64,000 nucleotides of DNA from DATACN01 sp038215095 (GTDB lineage Bacteria > Actinomycetota > Thermoleophilia > Solirubrobacterales > Thermoleophilaceae). Where the stretch lies: assembly GCA_038215095.1 (NCBI GenBank), contig JBBQRG010000003.1, positions 1-64,000 on the forward strand, given 5' to 3'. Shown piece by piece: positions 35,785-45,304 of the stretch. Position 1 is the stretch's first letter. Each line of letters begins with the position of its first letter. The notes under the pieces were generated by a model. The model did no database searches. It saw only the letters and a list, made by a program, of their open reading frames with translations, and had not been told where the DNA came from. The position numbers were made by a program, and so were the translations under genes.

Positions 35785-37160
35785 CCGGGCGGATTGTGGC
35801 GTAGGCGCCGGGCGACCTCCAGCGCCTGATCGCGCGTGACGGCCTCGCCGGTGAAGGCGGCCTCCTCGAGTTCGGCCAGCAGCCGGCCCAGTTCCGGACC
35901 GGGCTCGATGTCAAGCTCGCCCGCCAGCTCGTCGCCCCGGAGCGGCGGGCGCGGCGGCCCGGCCGCGCGCCATGCCAGCGCCTCGGCCATCAGCTCGCGC
36001 GCCAGCTCCAGGTGGGCGGCGATGGCGGCGTCGGCGTTCTTGCCGCGGGTGGCGAGGCGGTCCGCGCAGGACAGCAGCGTGACCTCCACCTCCACCGGGC
36101 TCGTGTGCTTCAGGTAGTGGTAGACGGTGCGCCGGTCGAGCGGCCGCTCGTGCACCAGGAAGCCGAGCACGAGGTGGTGGCGCGTGACGCCCTCCAGGAA
36201 GCGGCTCAGGCGCTCGCTGGTGCGCAGCCGGCGGCAGAGCGCCCGGATCATCTCCTCCCCCACGGCGTCGTGGCCGATGAAGGTGACCCGCCCGTCGGGG
36301 CGCACCCCGCGCGTGGCCGGCTTGCCGATGTCGTGCAGCAGCGCCCCGAAGCGCAGTGCCTGGCCGCGGGTGAGCTCATCCGCCAGCGGCTCGTCCAGCA
36401 CGGCCCGAAGCGGGGCCGCCAGCTCGCCGAAGAGCTCCTCCAGGCGCCCCTCCAGCTCGAGTTGGCGGCGCAGCACCTCGAGCGTGTGCCCGTAGACGTC
36501 CAGGTGGTGGAAGTGGCTCTGTTCCACGTCGTGGAGGTCGGCGAGCTCCGGCAGCACGGCCGCCAGCAGGCCCAGCCGGTCGGCCAGCTCGACGCCCTCG
36601 ACCGCGCCGCCGGCGGCGAGCAGGCGCTTCAGCTCGCCGAAGACCCGCTCCGGCGAGGCCTCGGAGGTGCGCGGCGCGGCGGCCGCGCTCAGGCGCTCGG
36701 TCTCGGGGTCGGGCTCGAAGCGGAGCTCGGCGGCGAAGCGGGCCAGGCGCAGCGGGCGAAGCGGGTCGGCGTCGTAGGCACGCGCGCCGAGCACGCGCAG
36801 CACGCGGCCGTTTAGGTCCGCGCGGCCGCCGTGGGGGTCGATCAGCTCACCGCCCTCCAGCGGGCGGGCCATGGCGTTGATCGTGAAGTCGCGCTCGCCC
36901 AGGTCGGCCTCGATCGTGTCGCCCTGCAACGGCGAGACGTCGAACACGCGCCCGCCCCGGCGGTCGATCACGCGCCACGAGCCGAACGCCTCCGAGAGCG
37001 CGAACACGGGCCCGCTGACCTCGCCGGCCAGCGCGCGGGCGGCGCGCTCGGGATCGCCGGCCACGGCCAGGTCCACATCCGTGACCGGGCGGCCCAGCAG
37101 CTCGTCGCGCACGCTGCCACCCACCAGCCAGGCGGGCTCTCCTCGCAGCGCGGCGATCAT
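35781..37160 (-). CDS. tRNA nucleotidyltransferase / poly(A) polymerase family protein with HD domain
   Basis: 459 residues. The polymerase beta head has WLVGGSVRDELLGRPVTDVDLAVAG (GG-S and DxD metal site), FTINAMA and the RFEPDPET region; the C-terminal half has an HD phosphohydrolase domain with LLHDIGKPATR. Adds or repairs the CCA end of tRNAs; class II. Some relatives add only A or CC, and that cannot be told here. Overlaps both neighbours by 4 nt. Confidence 0.9.
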   Translation of the reverse strand: MIAALRGEPAWLVGGSVRDELLGRPVTDVDLAVAGDPERAARALAGEVSGPVFALSEAFGSWRVIDRRGGRVFDVSPLQGDTIEADLGERDFTINAMARPLEGGELIDPHGGRADLNGRVLRVLGARAYDADPLRPLRLARFAAELRFEPDPETERLSAAAAPRTSEASPERVFGELKRLLAAGGAVEGVELADRLGLLAAVLPELADLHDVEQSHFHHLDVYGHTLEVLRRQLELEGRLEELFGELAAPLRAVLDEPLADELTRGQALRFGALLHDIGKPATRGVRPDGRVTFIGHDAVGEEMIRALCRRLRTSERLSRFLEGVTRHHLVLGFLVHERPLDRRTVYHYLKHTSPVEVEVTLLSCADRLATRGKNADAAIAAHLELARELMAEALAWRAAGPPRPPLRGDELAGELDIEPGPELGRLLAELEEAAFTGEAVTRDQALEVARRLRHNPPG

Positions 37161-38274
37161 CGCTCGTGCAGCCTGCTCACGCGCGGCAGCAGGCCGGTCA
37201 CCACCTCGTAGTTGATCGTGTCGAGTCGCTTCGCCACCTCTTCGCAGAGGATTCGCTCGTCGCCCTGCGAGCCGATCAGCACCCCGCTGTCGCCCACCTC
37301 CACGTCGGTGTCAGGTCCCAGGTCCACGGTCAGGTTGTCCATGCTGATGGTGCCGACAACCGGGTGGCGCCGCCCTAGGATCAGCACGTCGCAGTCGTTG
37401 GACAGGCCGCGCCGCCAGCCGTCGCCGTAGCCGATCGGCAGCGTGCCGACCCAGGTGTCCTCGGGCGCCTTCCAGCTGCGGCCGTAGCCAGCGCTGTCGC
37501 CGGCGCGGAAGGGCTTCACGGCCGCGACCCACGACTCCAGTCGGAGCGCGGGCTCCAGGCCTTGCTCCGCCGGGTCCTCGCCGTAGGGGTCGAGCCCGTA
37601 CACCGCCACGCCACAGCGCACCATGTCGAAGTGCGCGGCCGGCTCGCGCAGCGTGGCCGCGCTGTTCGCAGCGTGCACCATGATGCCGGGGTGGCGGCGC
37701 TTCAGCTCCTCTGCGAAGGGCGTGAAGCGCTCGAGCTGGGCCGGGAAGTGGTCGTCGCCAAGCTCGTCGGCGGTGGCGAAGTGCGTCATCGCGCCCGCGA
37801 GCTCGAGCCGCTCGTCGCCGGCCACCAGCTCGGCCACCGCCTGCGCCTCCTCGAGGTCTGCGGTGCCGAGCCGCCCCATGCCCGAGTCGAGCTTCACGTG
37901 CACTCGCGGCGCCGGGGCGCCGGCCTGCGCGCGCTCCGCCACCGCCCGGGCGAAGCCCTCGCGCCACGCCACCACGTCGGCGCCCGCGTCCAGCGCCACG
38001 TCCAGCTCGTCTGGCGTCAGCGCCCCCATCACGAGCAGCGGTACCAGGAGGCCGGCGCCGCGCAGCTCCCGCGCCTCCGCGGCCGTGGCCACGGCCAGCC
38101 AGGCCGCGCCCCCGCTCAGTGCGGCCTCCGCGGGCGGCGCAGCGCCGTGGCCATAGCCGTTCGCCTTCACCACAGCGCAAAGCAGAGTGCCCTCCGGCAG
38201 CTCGGTCCGCAGGCGGGCGCAGTTGCGCTCGACCGCGCCAAGGTCCACGCGCGCCGTGGCGCGCTCGGGGGCGC

Positions 38275-38278
<4 letters not shown>
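37157..38278 (-). CDS. alr: Alanine racemase
   Basis: 373 residues. PLP Lys38 in CAVVKANGYGHG, the AGYGRSW segment with the catalytic Tyr, and DNLTVDLG near the C-terminal domain are in place. Makes D-Ala for peptidoglycan. It sits in the alr-nnr-acpS group, joined by 4-nt overlaps, upstream of the cca-corA-HIT run. glmS and glmM upstream also supply cell-wall precursors. Confidence 0.95.
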
Positions 38279-39782
<1,504 letters not shown>

Positions 39783-39786
<4 letters not shown>

Positions 39787-40136
39787 CGGAGGATGGCCAC
39801 CGCACCCGCGGTCGTGTCCGTGTGCGTCAGCGACACCGACGGCTCGGCGCCAAGCTCACGGGCCCGCGCGGCCGCGGCGCCGCTCAGCCGCACCTCGGGC
39901 GCAGCGTTGGTGGCGATCACCTCGACGTCGCGGAAGCTCCAGCCGGTCAGGCCGAGGGCCTTGGCGACGGCCTCCTTGGCACAGAAGCGCGCGGCCAGGT
40001 GCTGCGCGGGCCGGGCGCGGCCGGCGGCGTAGCTGCGCTCGGCGTCGGTGAACAACCGCTCGGCGAGCCGTGGCCGGCGCGCAAGAGCGCGCTCGAAGCG
40101 GTCGACGTCGAGGAGATCAAGACCGACACCAACCAC
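39783..40136 (-). CDS. acpS: Holo-[acyl-carrier-protein] synthase
   Basis: 117 residues from GTG 40136. GVGLDLLDVDRFERAL carries the metal-binding Asp, and ARFCAKEAVAKALG the catalytic Glu-Lys; SLTHTDTTAGAVAIL is the C-terminal block. Transfers phosphopantetheine from CoA to acyl carrier protein. Promoter probably in the 160-nt region upstream, which also holds the 69-nt repeats. Confidence 0.95.
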
Positions 40137-40156
40137 GCAGCTAGCCCGTTCGCGTA

Positions 40157-40294
40157 GGGGGCGCGGGGCAACGCGGTCGAGCGGCCGACCTTGTCGCGCG
40201 GCCGAGAGCGCGATCGATCTCAGTCGGGGGCGCGGGGCAACGCGGTCGGGCCGCCTGCCTGGGCACGCGACTGAGAGCGCGATCGTTCTCGGTT
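40157..40294. repeat. Two 69-nt direct repeats between glmS and acpS
   Basis: Unit 1 is 40157-40225 and unit 2 is 40226-40294, with an exact 69-nt period. The first 23 nt are identical (GGGGGCGCGGGGCAACGCGG then TCG), the middle 23 differ, and the last 23 match with about five changes around GAGAGCGCGATCG. In unit 2 the GAGAGCG/CGTTCTC arms can form a 7-bp stem. The array ends 1 nt before the glmS stop codon and fills almost the whole gap. Confidence 0.75.
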
Positions 40295-40295
40295 A

Positions 40296-42128
40296 TCACT
40301 CGACCGTGACTGTCTTCGCCAGGTTCCGCGGTTGGTCCACATTGAGCCCCCGCGCGCGGGCCACGTGGTAGGCGAGCAGCTGCAGCGGAACGATCGCCAG
40401 CAGCGGCTGCAGCAGCCAGTCGGTGGACGGCACGAACACCACCTGCTCGGCGTTCTCGGCCACCTGCTCGTCGCCCTCGGTGGCCACCGCGATCACGTGC
40501 GCCCCGCGGGCGCGCACCTCGGACACGTTCGAGAGCATCTTGTCGAGCACCGGCGAGTGGGTGGCCACGCAGACCACCGGCGTGCTCTCGTCGAGCAGCG
40601 CTATCGGGCCGTGCTTCATCTCCCCGGCGGCGTAGGCGTCGGTGGGGATGTAGGAGATCTCCTTCATCTTGAGCGCGCCCTCGAGCGCCACCGGCAGGCC
40701 GATGTGGCGGCCGAGGAAGAGGAAGAAGCTCGCGTCCTTGAACTGTTCGGCGGCGGCGCGCATGGGCTCGTCGACGGTCTCGAGCAGCCGCGACAGCGCG
40801 CTCGGCATCGAGCGCAGGTCCTCGATCAACCGCTCCATCACCTCGGGCTCGAGAGCGCCGCGCACCTGTGCGAGCTTCAGCCCGAACAGGTACATGGCCG
40901 CCACCTGCGCGAGGAAGGTCTTGGTGGCCGCCACGCCCACCTCGAGGCCCGCGCGCGTGTACAGGACGCCGTCGGCGTCGCGCGTGGCCTGGCTGCCCAT
41001 CACGTTCGTGACGGCCAGCACCTTGGCGCCGCACTCGCGCGCCAGCCGCATCGCGGCCAGCGTGTCGGCGGTCTCGCCGGACTGGCTGATGCCGATCACC
41101 AGGTCGTGCTCGTCGAAGAGCGGCTTGCGGTAGCGGAACTCGGAGGCGATGTCCACGCCGACGTGCACGTCCGACCACTCCTCGATGGCGTAGCGGGCCA
41201 CGACGCCGGCGTGGTAGGCCGTGCCGCACGCCACCACGAGCACGCGGCGCAGGCCCCTCAGCTCGTCGTCGGAGATGCCGATGTCCCCCAGCTCGATGCC
41301 GCCGCTTCGCAGGCGGTCGGCCACGGTCTCGGCCACGGCGTCGGGCTGCTCGTGGATCTCCTTGAGCATGAATGTCTCGTAGCCGCCCTTCTCGGCAGTC
41401 TCCTCGTCCCACTCGACCTCGTCGACCTCGCGGTCGATGCTGTCGCCGCCGGCGTTCACGAAGCGGGCGCCCTCGGACGAGATCTCCACGATCTCTCCGT
41501 TCTCCACCAGCTGCACCTGGCGGGTCTCGGCGAGGAAGGCGGGGATAGCGGAGGCGATGAAGCTCTCTCCCTCGCCCACGCCCACCACGAGCGGGCACTC
41601 CTTGCGGGCGCCGACCAGCACGTCGGGCTGGTCGGCAGACATGGCGACGAAGGCGTAGTGGCCGCGCAGGTCGTTGTAGGCGGCGCGCACGGCCTCGAGC
41701 AGGTCGCCGTCGAACTTGCTGGCCACGAGGTGCGCGACAACCTCGGCGTCGGTCTCGGAGGTGAACTCCGCGCCGCCGGCCCGCAGCGCGTCGCGCAGCT
41801 CGGTCCAGTTCTCCACGATCCCGTTCAGCACGATGTGCACGCGACCGGAGGTGTCCCAGTGCGGGTGCGCGTTCTCGGTGGTCACGCGGCCGTGGGTGGC
41901 CCAGCGCGTGTGGCCGATCCCGGTCGAGCCGCGCAGCGTGCCGTTGCCGTCGGCCACCGCGCTCTTCAGCTTCGACAGGTTGCCCACGGCGTGGACCGAG
42001 TCGATCGAGCCGTTCGTGATCAGCGACACGCCGGCCGAGTCGTAGCCGCGGTACTCGAGGCGCTCGAGTCCCGTGAGCAGCAGGTCACGGCATTCGCGTG
42101 GCCCCGTGTATCCGATGATTCCGCACAT
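40296..42128 (-). CDS. glmS: Glutamine-fructose-6-phosphate aminotransferase
   Basis: 610 residues. N-terminal glutaminase with Cys2 in MCGIIGYTGPRE and the HTRWATHG, GNGTL region; two SIS domains follow with ACGTAYHAG and SQSGETADTLAAM, ending with the conserved LAKTVTVE tail. Makes glucosamine 6-phosphate, the first committed step to UDP-GlcNAc. It lies 10 nt after glmM; together they make glucosamine 1-phosphate. No glmS ribozyme is expected or seen in the short gap. Confidence 0.97.
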   Translation of the reverse strand: MCGIIGYTGPRECRDLLLTGLERLEYRGYDSAGVSLITNGSIDSVHAVGNLSKLKSAVADGNGTLRGSTGIGHTRWATHGRVTTENAHPHWDTSGRVHIVLNGIVENWTELRDALRAGGAEFTSETDAEVVAHLVASKFDGDLLEAVRAAYNDLRGHYAFVAMSADQPDVLVGARKECPLVVGVGEGESFIASAIPAFLAETRQVQLVENGEIVEISSEGARFVNAGGDSIDREVDEVEWDEETAEKGGYETFMLKEIHEQPDAVAETVADRLRSGGIELGDIGISDDELRGLRRVLVVACGTAYHAGVVARYAIEEWSDVHVGVDIASEFRYRKPLFDEHDLVIGISQSGETADTLAAMRLARECGAKVLAVTNVMGSQATRDADGVLYTRAGLEVGVAATKTFLAQVAAMYLFGLKLAQVRGALEPEVMERLIEDLRSMPSALSRLLETVDEPMRAAAEQFKDASFFLFLGRHIGLPVALEGALKMKEISYIPTDAYAAGEMKHGPIALLDESTPVVCVATHSPVLDKMLSNVSEVRARGAHVIAVATEGDEQVAENAEQVVFVPSTDWLLQPLLAIVPLQLLAYHVARARGLNVDQPRNLAKTVTVE

Positions 42129-42138
42129 GAGAGACCAA

Positions 42139-43464
42139 TCAGCCTAGCTCTGACTCCACGGTTTTCGCCAATCGGCCGGCGATGTCCTCGCACTCGTCCT
42201 CGCCCGGCGCCTCGACCATCACTCGAACGAGCGGCTCGGTACCGGATTTGCGTAGCAGCACGCGGCCGCGGCCCTCGAGCCCGCGCGACTCGCGCTCGAC
42301 CGCCTCCCAGATGCCCGCGGCGTCGTCAAGGGCGTCGCGGTCGGCCACGCGCACGTTCACCAGCCGCTGGGGCAGCTTCTCCATCGCGTCGCGGTCTACG
42401 AGGTCGCGGCCGTCGAGCGCTTCGAGCGCCAGCAGGGCCGCCGCGGTGCCGTCCCCGGCGGGCACGAAGGCGGTGTCGATGATGTGGCCCGACTGCTCGC
42501 CGCCGAGCGCCCAGCCGCGCCGCATGAGCTCGGCCAGCACGTGGCGGTCGCCCACAGGAGTCGTGGCCACCTCGATCCCCGCGCCGGCCATTGCGCGGTG
42601 GAAGCCGTAGTTGGTCATGACGGTCACGGCCACGCCCTCGCCGGGAAGGCGGCCGAGCCCACGCAGGTGCAATGCGGCCAGGGCCATCAGCTCGTCGCCG
42701 TCCACCACGGTTCCAGCGCGGTCCACGGCAAGCACGCGGTCGCCGTCGCCGTCGAAGGCGAAGCCGATGTCGTGGCCGCCCTCCTCGATGCGCCCGGCGA
42801 GCGCCTCCACGTGCGTGGATCCAACTCCCTCGTTGATGTTGCGGCCGTCGGGCTCCACCGCGATCGTCTCCACGTGGGCGCCCAGGCGCCGGAAGATCTC
42901 CGGCGCGACGCGGTAGGTGGCGCCGTTTGCGCAGTCGAGCAGGACGCGCCGACCGGAGAGGTCGAGCCCGCGGAAGCGCAGCTCGAGCTCGCGCGTGTAG
43001 TCGCCGCCGGCGCCGTGCAGCTCGCGAACCCGGCCCATGCCGGAGCCGCGCGGGGGATCCGCGGACGCGACGAGGGCCTCCATCTCGGCCTCCTGCGCGT
43101 CGTCGATCTTCATGCCGTCGGGGCCGAAGAACTTGATGCCGTTGTCCTGGTAGGGGTTGTGGCTGGCGGAGACCACGGCCGCCAGGTCGAAGCGGTAGCG
43201 CCGCACGAGCAGCGAGGCGCCCGGCGTGGGCAGCACGCCGCCGAGCAGCGCGTGGCCGCCGGCCGCCGCCACGCCCGCGGCGATCGACGCCTCGAGCATC
43301 TCGCCCGACTCGCGTGTGTCGCGCACGATCAGCACCTGCGGCACCTCGGCTGGAGACGACGCGGCCACCGCGCGGCCCAGCGCGAGCGCGAGCTCGGCGG
43401 TGATCAGCTCGCCGGCGACACCGCGGACGCCGTCCGTGCCGAAGAGCTTCCGGCCGGCTGCCAT
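42139..43464 (-). CDS. glmM: Phosphoglucosamine mutase
   Basis: 441 residues from ATG 43464. FGTDGVRGVAG start, phosphoserine site Ser101 in SASHNPYQDNGIKFFG, metal loop DGDGDRVL and the sugar motif GGEQSGHI; the C-terminal RKSGTEPLVRVMVE binds phosphate. Interconverts glucosamine 6- and 1-phosphate. It lies 7 nt after rpsI, so it may be cotranscribed with the ribosomal genes, as in many actinobacteria. Confidence 0.97.
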   Translation of the reverse strand: MAAGRKLFGTDGVRGVAGELITAELALALGRAVAASSPAEVPQVLIVRDTRESGEMLEASIAAGVAAAGGHALLGGVLPTPGASLLVRRYRFDLAAVVSASHNPYQDNGIKFFGPDGMKIDDAQEAEMEALVASADPPRGSGMGRVRELHGAGGDYTRELELRFRGLDLSGRRVLLDCANGATYRVAPEIFRRLGAHVETIAVEPDGRNINEGVGSTHVEALAGRIEEGGHDIGFAFDGDGDRVLAVDRAGTVVDGDELMALAALHLRGLGRLPGEGVAVTVMTNYGFHRAMAGAGIEVATTPVGDRHVLAELMRRGWALGGEQSGHIIDTAFVPAGDGTAAALLALEALDGRDLVDRDAMEKLPQRLVNVRVADRDALDDAAGIWEAVERESRGLEGRGRVLLRKSGTEPLVRVMVEAPGEDECEDIAGRLAKTVESELG

Positions 43465-43471
43465 GGAGGGG

Positions 43472-44578
43472 TTAGCGCTTCGAGAACTGCGGCCGCTTGC
43501 GGGCCTTCTTGAGGCCGGCCTTCTTGCGCTCCTTCTCACGCGGGTCACGCGTGAGGAAGCCGCGGCGCTTGAGCTCGACGCGAAGGTTGGGATCGGCCTC
43601 GACGAGCGCGCGTGCGATGCCGTGCCGGAGCGCGCCGGCCTGGGCCGACACGCCGCCGCCGTGGATTCGGGCCACCACGTCCATGCGGCCGTTGTAGCCG
43701 GCGGTCTCGAGCGGCTGCTGCGCCATCCGCTGGAGGCGAACGCGCGGGAAGAACTGGTCGAGGTGGCGGCCGTTGATCGTGTAGACGCCGTCGCCTGGCC
43801 TCAGGATCACGCGTGCGACCGCGGTCTTGCGCTTGCCGGTGGCGGCGTAGCGGGCATCCGCGGCCAGGTCGAGCGGCTCGCGGGCGACGGGCTGGTCGCC
43901 CTCCTCGCCCTCGGCGGCCGGCTCGGCGTCGCCCTCGTCGTCGGCGTAGGCGGCGCCCGCGTCGGCGTACTCGCCGCCCTCGGCGGCCTGTCGCTGCTGC
44001 TCCTCGAGCACGAGGTCGGGCTCCAGGTGCGCGCCCGGAATGACCTCCTCCTGCTGCTGGCCCTGCTCGCGGTCGCGACCACCGCGCTGGCGCGGCTGCT
44101 CGCCGCCCTCCGGGGTGGCGGCTGCTGCGGGAGCCTCCTCGCCGGCATCGGCCGGCGAGTCAGCCGCCGGAGCGTCAGCGGCAGCGTCGGCCGGCGGAGC
44201 GTCGGCGGCAGCGTCAGCCGCCGGGGCGTCAGCCGCCGGGGCATCAGCCGCCGGAGCGTCAGCCGCCGGAGCGTCAGCCGCCGACTCGGCCGCCGGGGCC
44301 GCTTCCGCAGCGGGCTCCTCGCCGTTGCCGGTGTCGCCTCCGGGCGTGTCGCCGGAGCCGGGCTCGTCCTCTTCGGGGGTCGAGTCGCCGCCGTCGGGCG
44401 CGTCGTCGTCCTCGGGCGTGTCGCCCGCCCCGGGGGCGTCGTCCCCGGCGGGAGCGTCGTCCCCGGCGGGCGCCTCGTCCTCCTGGGGCGTCTCCGCGGA
44501 CGGCGCGCTTTCCTCGGCGCCCTCGTTCTCGGGCTGCTGGCCCTCGGGGTGGTCCTGGCGCTCTTCGTCGTCGGCCAT
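43472..44578 (-). CDS. rpsI: Ribosomal protein uS9 with a 243-residue acidic repeat extension
   Basis: 368 residues. Residues 244-368 are a normal complete uS9: YAATGKRKTAVARV, GRHLDQFFPR and the basic tail KARKRPQFSKR that reaches the P-site tRNA. Residues 1-243 are an extra, highly acidic Ala/Asp/Glu/Pro-rich tract with PAADA pentapeptide repeats near 97-140. uS9 is usually about 130 residues, with short acidic extensions in some actinobacteria. The ATG at 44578 shares a base with the rplM stop (TGATG), which favours the long form. An internal GTG near residue 190 could give a shorter one. Confidence 0.9.
   Translation of the reverse strand: MADDEERQDHPEGQQPENEGAEESAPSAETPQEDEAPAGDDAPAGDDAPGAGDTPEDDDAPDGGDSTPEEDEPGSGDTPGGDTGNGEEPAAEAAPAAESAADAPAADAPAADAPAADAPAADAAADAPPADAAADAPAADSPADAGEEAPAAAATPEGGEQPRQRGGRDREQGQQQEEVIPGAHLEPDLVLEEQQRQAAEGGEYADAGAAYADDEGDAEPAAEGEEGDQPVAREPLDLAADARYAATGKRKTAVARVILRPGDGVYTINGRHLDQFFPRVRLQRMAQQPLETAGYNGRMDVVARIHGGGVSAQAGALRHGIARALVEADPNLRVELKRRGFLTRDPREKERKKAGLKKARKRPQFSKR
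44159..44290 (-). repeat. 15-bp minisatellite inside the rpsI extension
   Basis: About nine near-identical 15-nt units, on the plus strand of the type GCGTCAGCCGCCGGA, encoding the Ala-Asp-Ala-Pro-Ala repeats of the uS9 extension on the other strand. Units differ mostly at synonymous third positions. The unit length keeps frame, so copy number can vary without breaking the gene. Confidence 0.8.
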
Positions 44579-45012
44579 CAGGCTTGAACCTCCATCGGCG
44601 CGGGCTTCTGCGCTTCGTGCGGGTGGTCGGGACCGGCGTAGATCTTCAGCTTGCGCAGCTGGGCCCGTCCCAGGCGGGTGCGCGGCAGCATGCCGCGGAC
44701 GGCGAGCCGGATGACCTCCTCCGGACGGCGCTCCAGCATCTCGCCCAGCGTGCGGCTGCGCAGGCCGCCGGGGTAGCCGGAGTGCCGGTAGTAGAGCTTC
44801 TCCTCGCGCTTCTTGCCGGTCACCGCGATCTTCTCGGCGTTCACCACGATCACGAAGTCGCCGGTGTCCACGTGCGGGGTGTACTCCGGCTTGCGCTTGC
44901 CGCGCAGGGCATCAGCGATCTGGGTCGACAGCCGGCCGAGCGTCTGGCCGCTCGCGTCGACGACGAGCCAGTTGCGCTCGCGTGTGGTCGGGTTCGCTAC
45001 GTAGGTCTTCAT
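44578..45012 (-). CDS. rplM: Ribosomal protein uL13
   Basis: 144 residues from ATG 45012. Typical uL13: RNWLVVDASGQTLGRLST, YTPHVDTGDFVIVVNAEKI, HSGYPGGLRS and GMLPRTRLGR. Assembles early into the large subunit. First gene of the rplM-rpsI pair; the rpsI ATG overlaps its stop. A strong hairpin lies 13 nt before its start. Confidence 0.97.
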   Translation of the reverse strand: MKTYVANPTTRERNWLVVDASGQTLGRLSTQIADALRGKRKPEYTPHVDTGDFVIVVNAEKIAVTGKKREEKLYYRHSGYPGGLRSRTLGEMLERRPEEVIRLAVRGMLPRTRLGRAQLRKLKIYAGPDHPHEAQKPAPMEVQA

Positions 45013-45024
45013 AAACGCAGAGGA

Positions 45025-45047
45025 GGCCGCCGGAGACTCCGGCGGCC
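45025..45047 (-). promoter_or_regulatory. Hairpin in the rplM leader
   Basis: GGCCGCCGG at 45025-45033 pairs perfectly with 45039-45047 around a 5-nt loop, and GAG/CTC can extend into the loop. It is in the 5' leader of rplM, 13 nt before the ATG, where no clear Shine-Dalgarno is seen. Position suits an autoregulatory site for uL13, but that is inference. Confidence 0.45.
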
Positions 45048-45078
45048 GGACGCCAAGTGTGGCACAAGGCCGCGGGCA

Positions 45079-45105
45079 GTGACCACCCGTGGCCGAAGCT
45101 ATACT
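45079..45105 (+). promoter_or_regulatory. Probable promoter of the riboswitch-M23 unit
   Basis: TATACT at 45100-45105 is a good -10, with GTGACC at 45079-45084 as a possible -35, spacer 15 nt (short). It precedes the riboswitch by about 10-15 nt and points to the M23 peptidase gene. Confidence 0.5.
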
Positions 45106-45114
45106 CGCGCCCCT

Positions 45115-45285
45115 AAATACAGCCTGCCGAATCCCCATGGCCTGCCGTGGCCGAGGGGAACGGGGGAACCGATCGGGAACCGTCGAACAGGTTCCCGACG
45201 GGGCGAATCGGCCGCGAGGCAACCACCTCACCGGCCGTAGCGTCGCTCTTTCGACGCGAGCCCGTCAGCTAACCCCGTAGGCCGG
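45115..45285 (+). ncRNA. Cyclic di-AMP riboswitch (ydaO-yuaA type)
   Basis: The leader between the promoter and the M23 gene shows the conserved blocks of the actinobacterial ydaO class in order: GCCGAATCC near 45127, GAGGGGAACGGGGGAACC near 45153, GGGGCGAATCGGCCG near 45210, and GAGCCCGTCAGCTAACCCCG near 45260 followed by TAGGC. This class binds c-di-AMP and usually turns off cell-wall hydrolase and transporter genes. The downstream M23 peptidase is exactly such a target. Ends are approximate. Confidence 0.85.
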
Positions 45286-45304
45286 AGAAAGAGAGGCCAA
45301 GCAG

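Noticed and set aside
40137..40295. CRISPR-like array between acpS and glmS
   Set aside because: Only two units of 69 nt, with imperfect second halves and no spacers of constant repeat-spacer form; no cas genes in the window.
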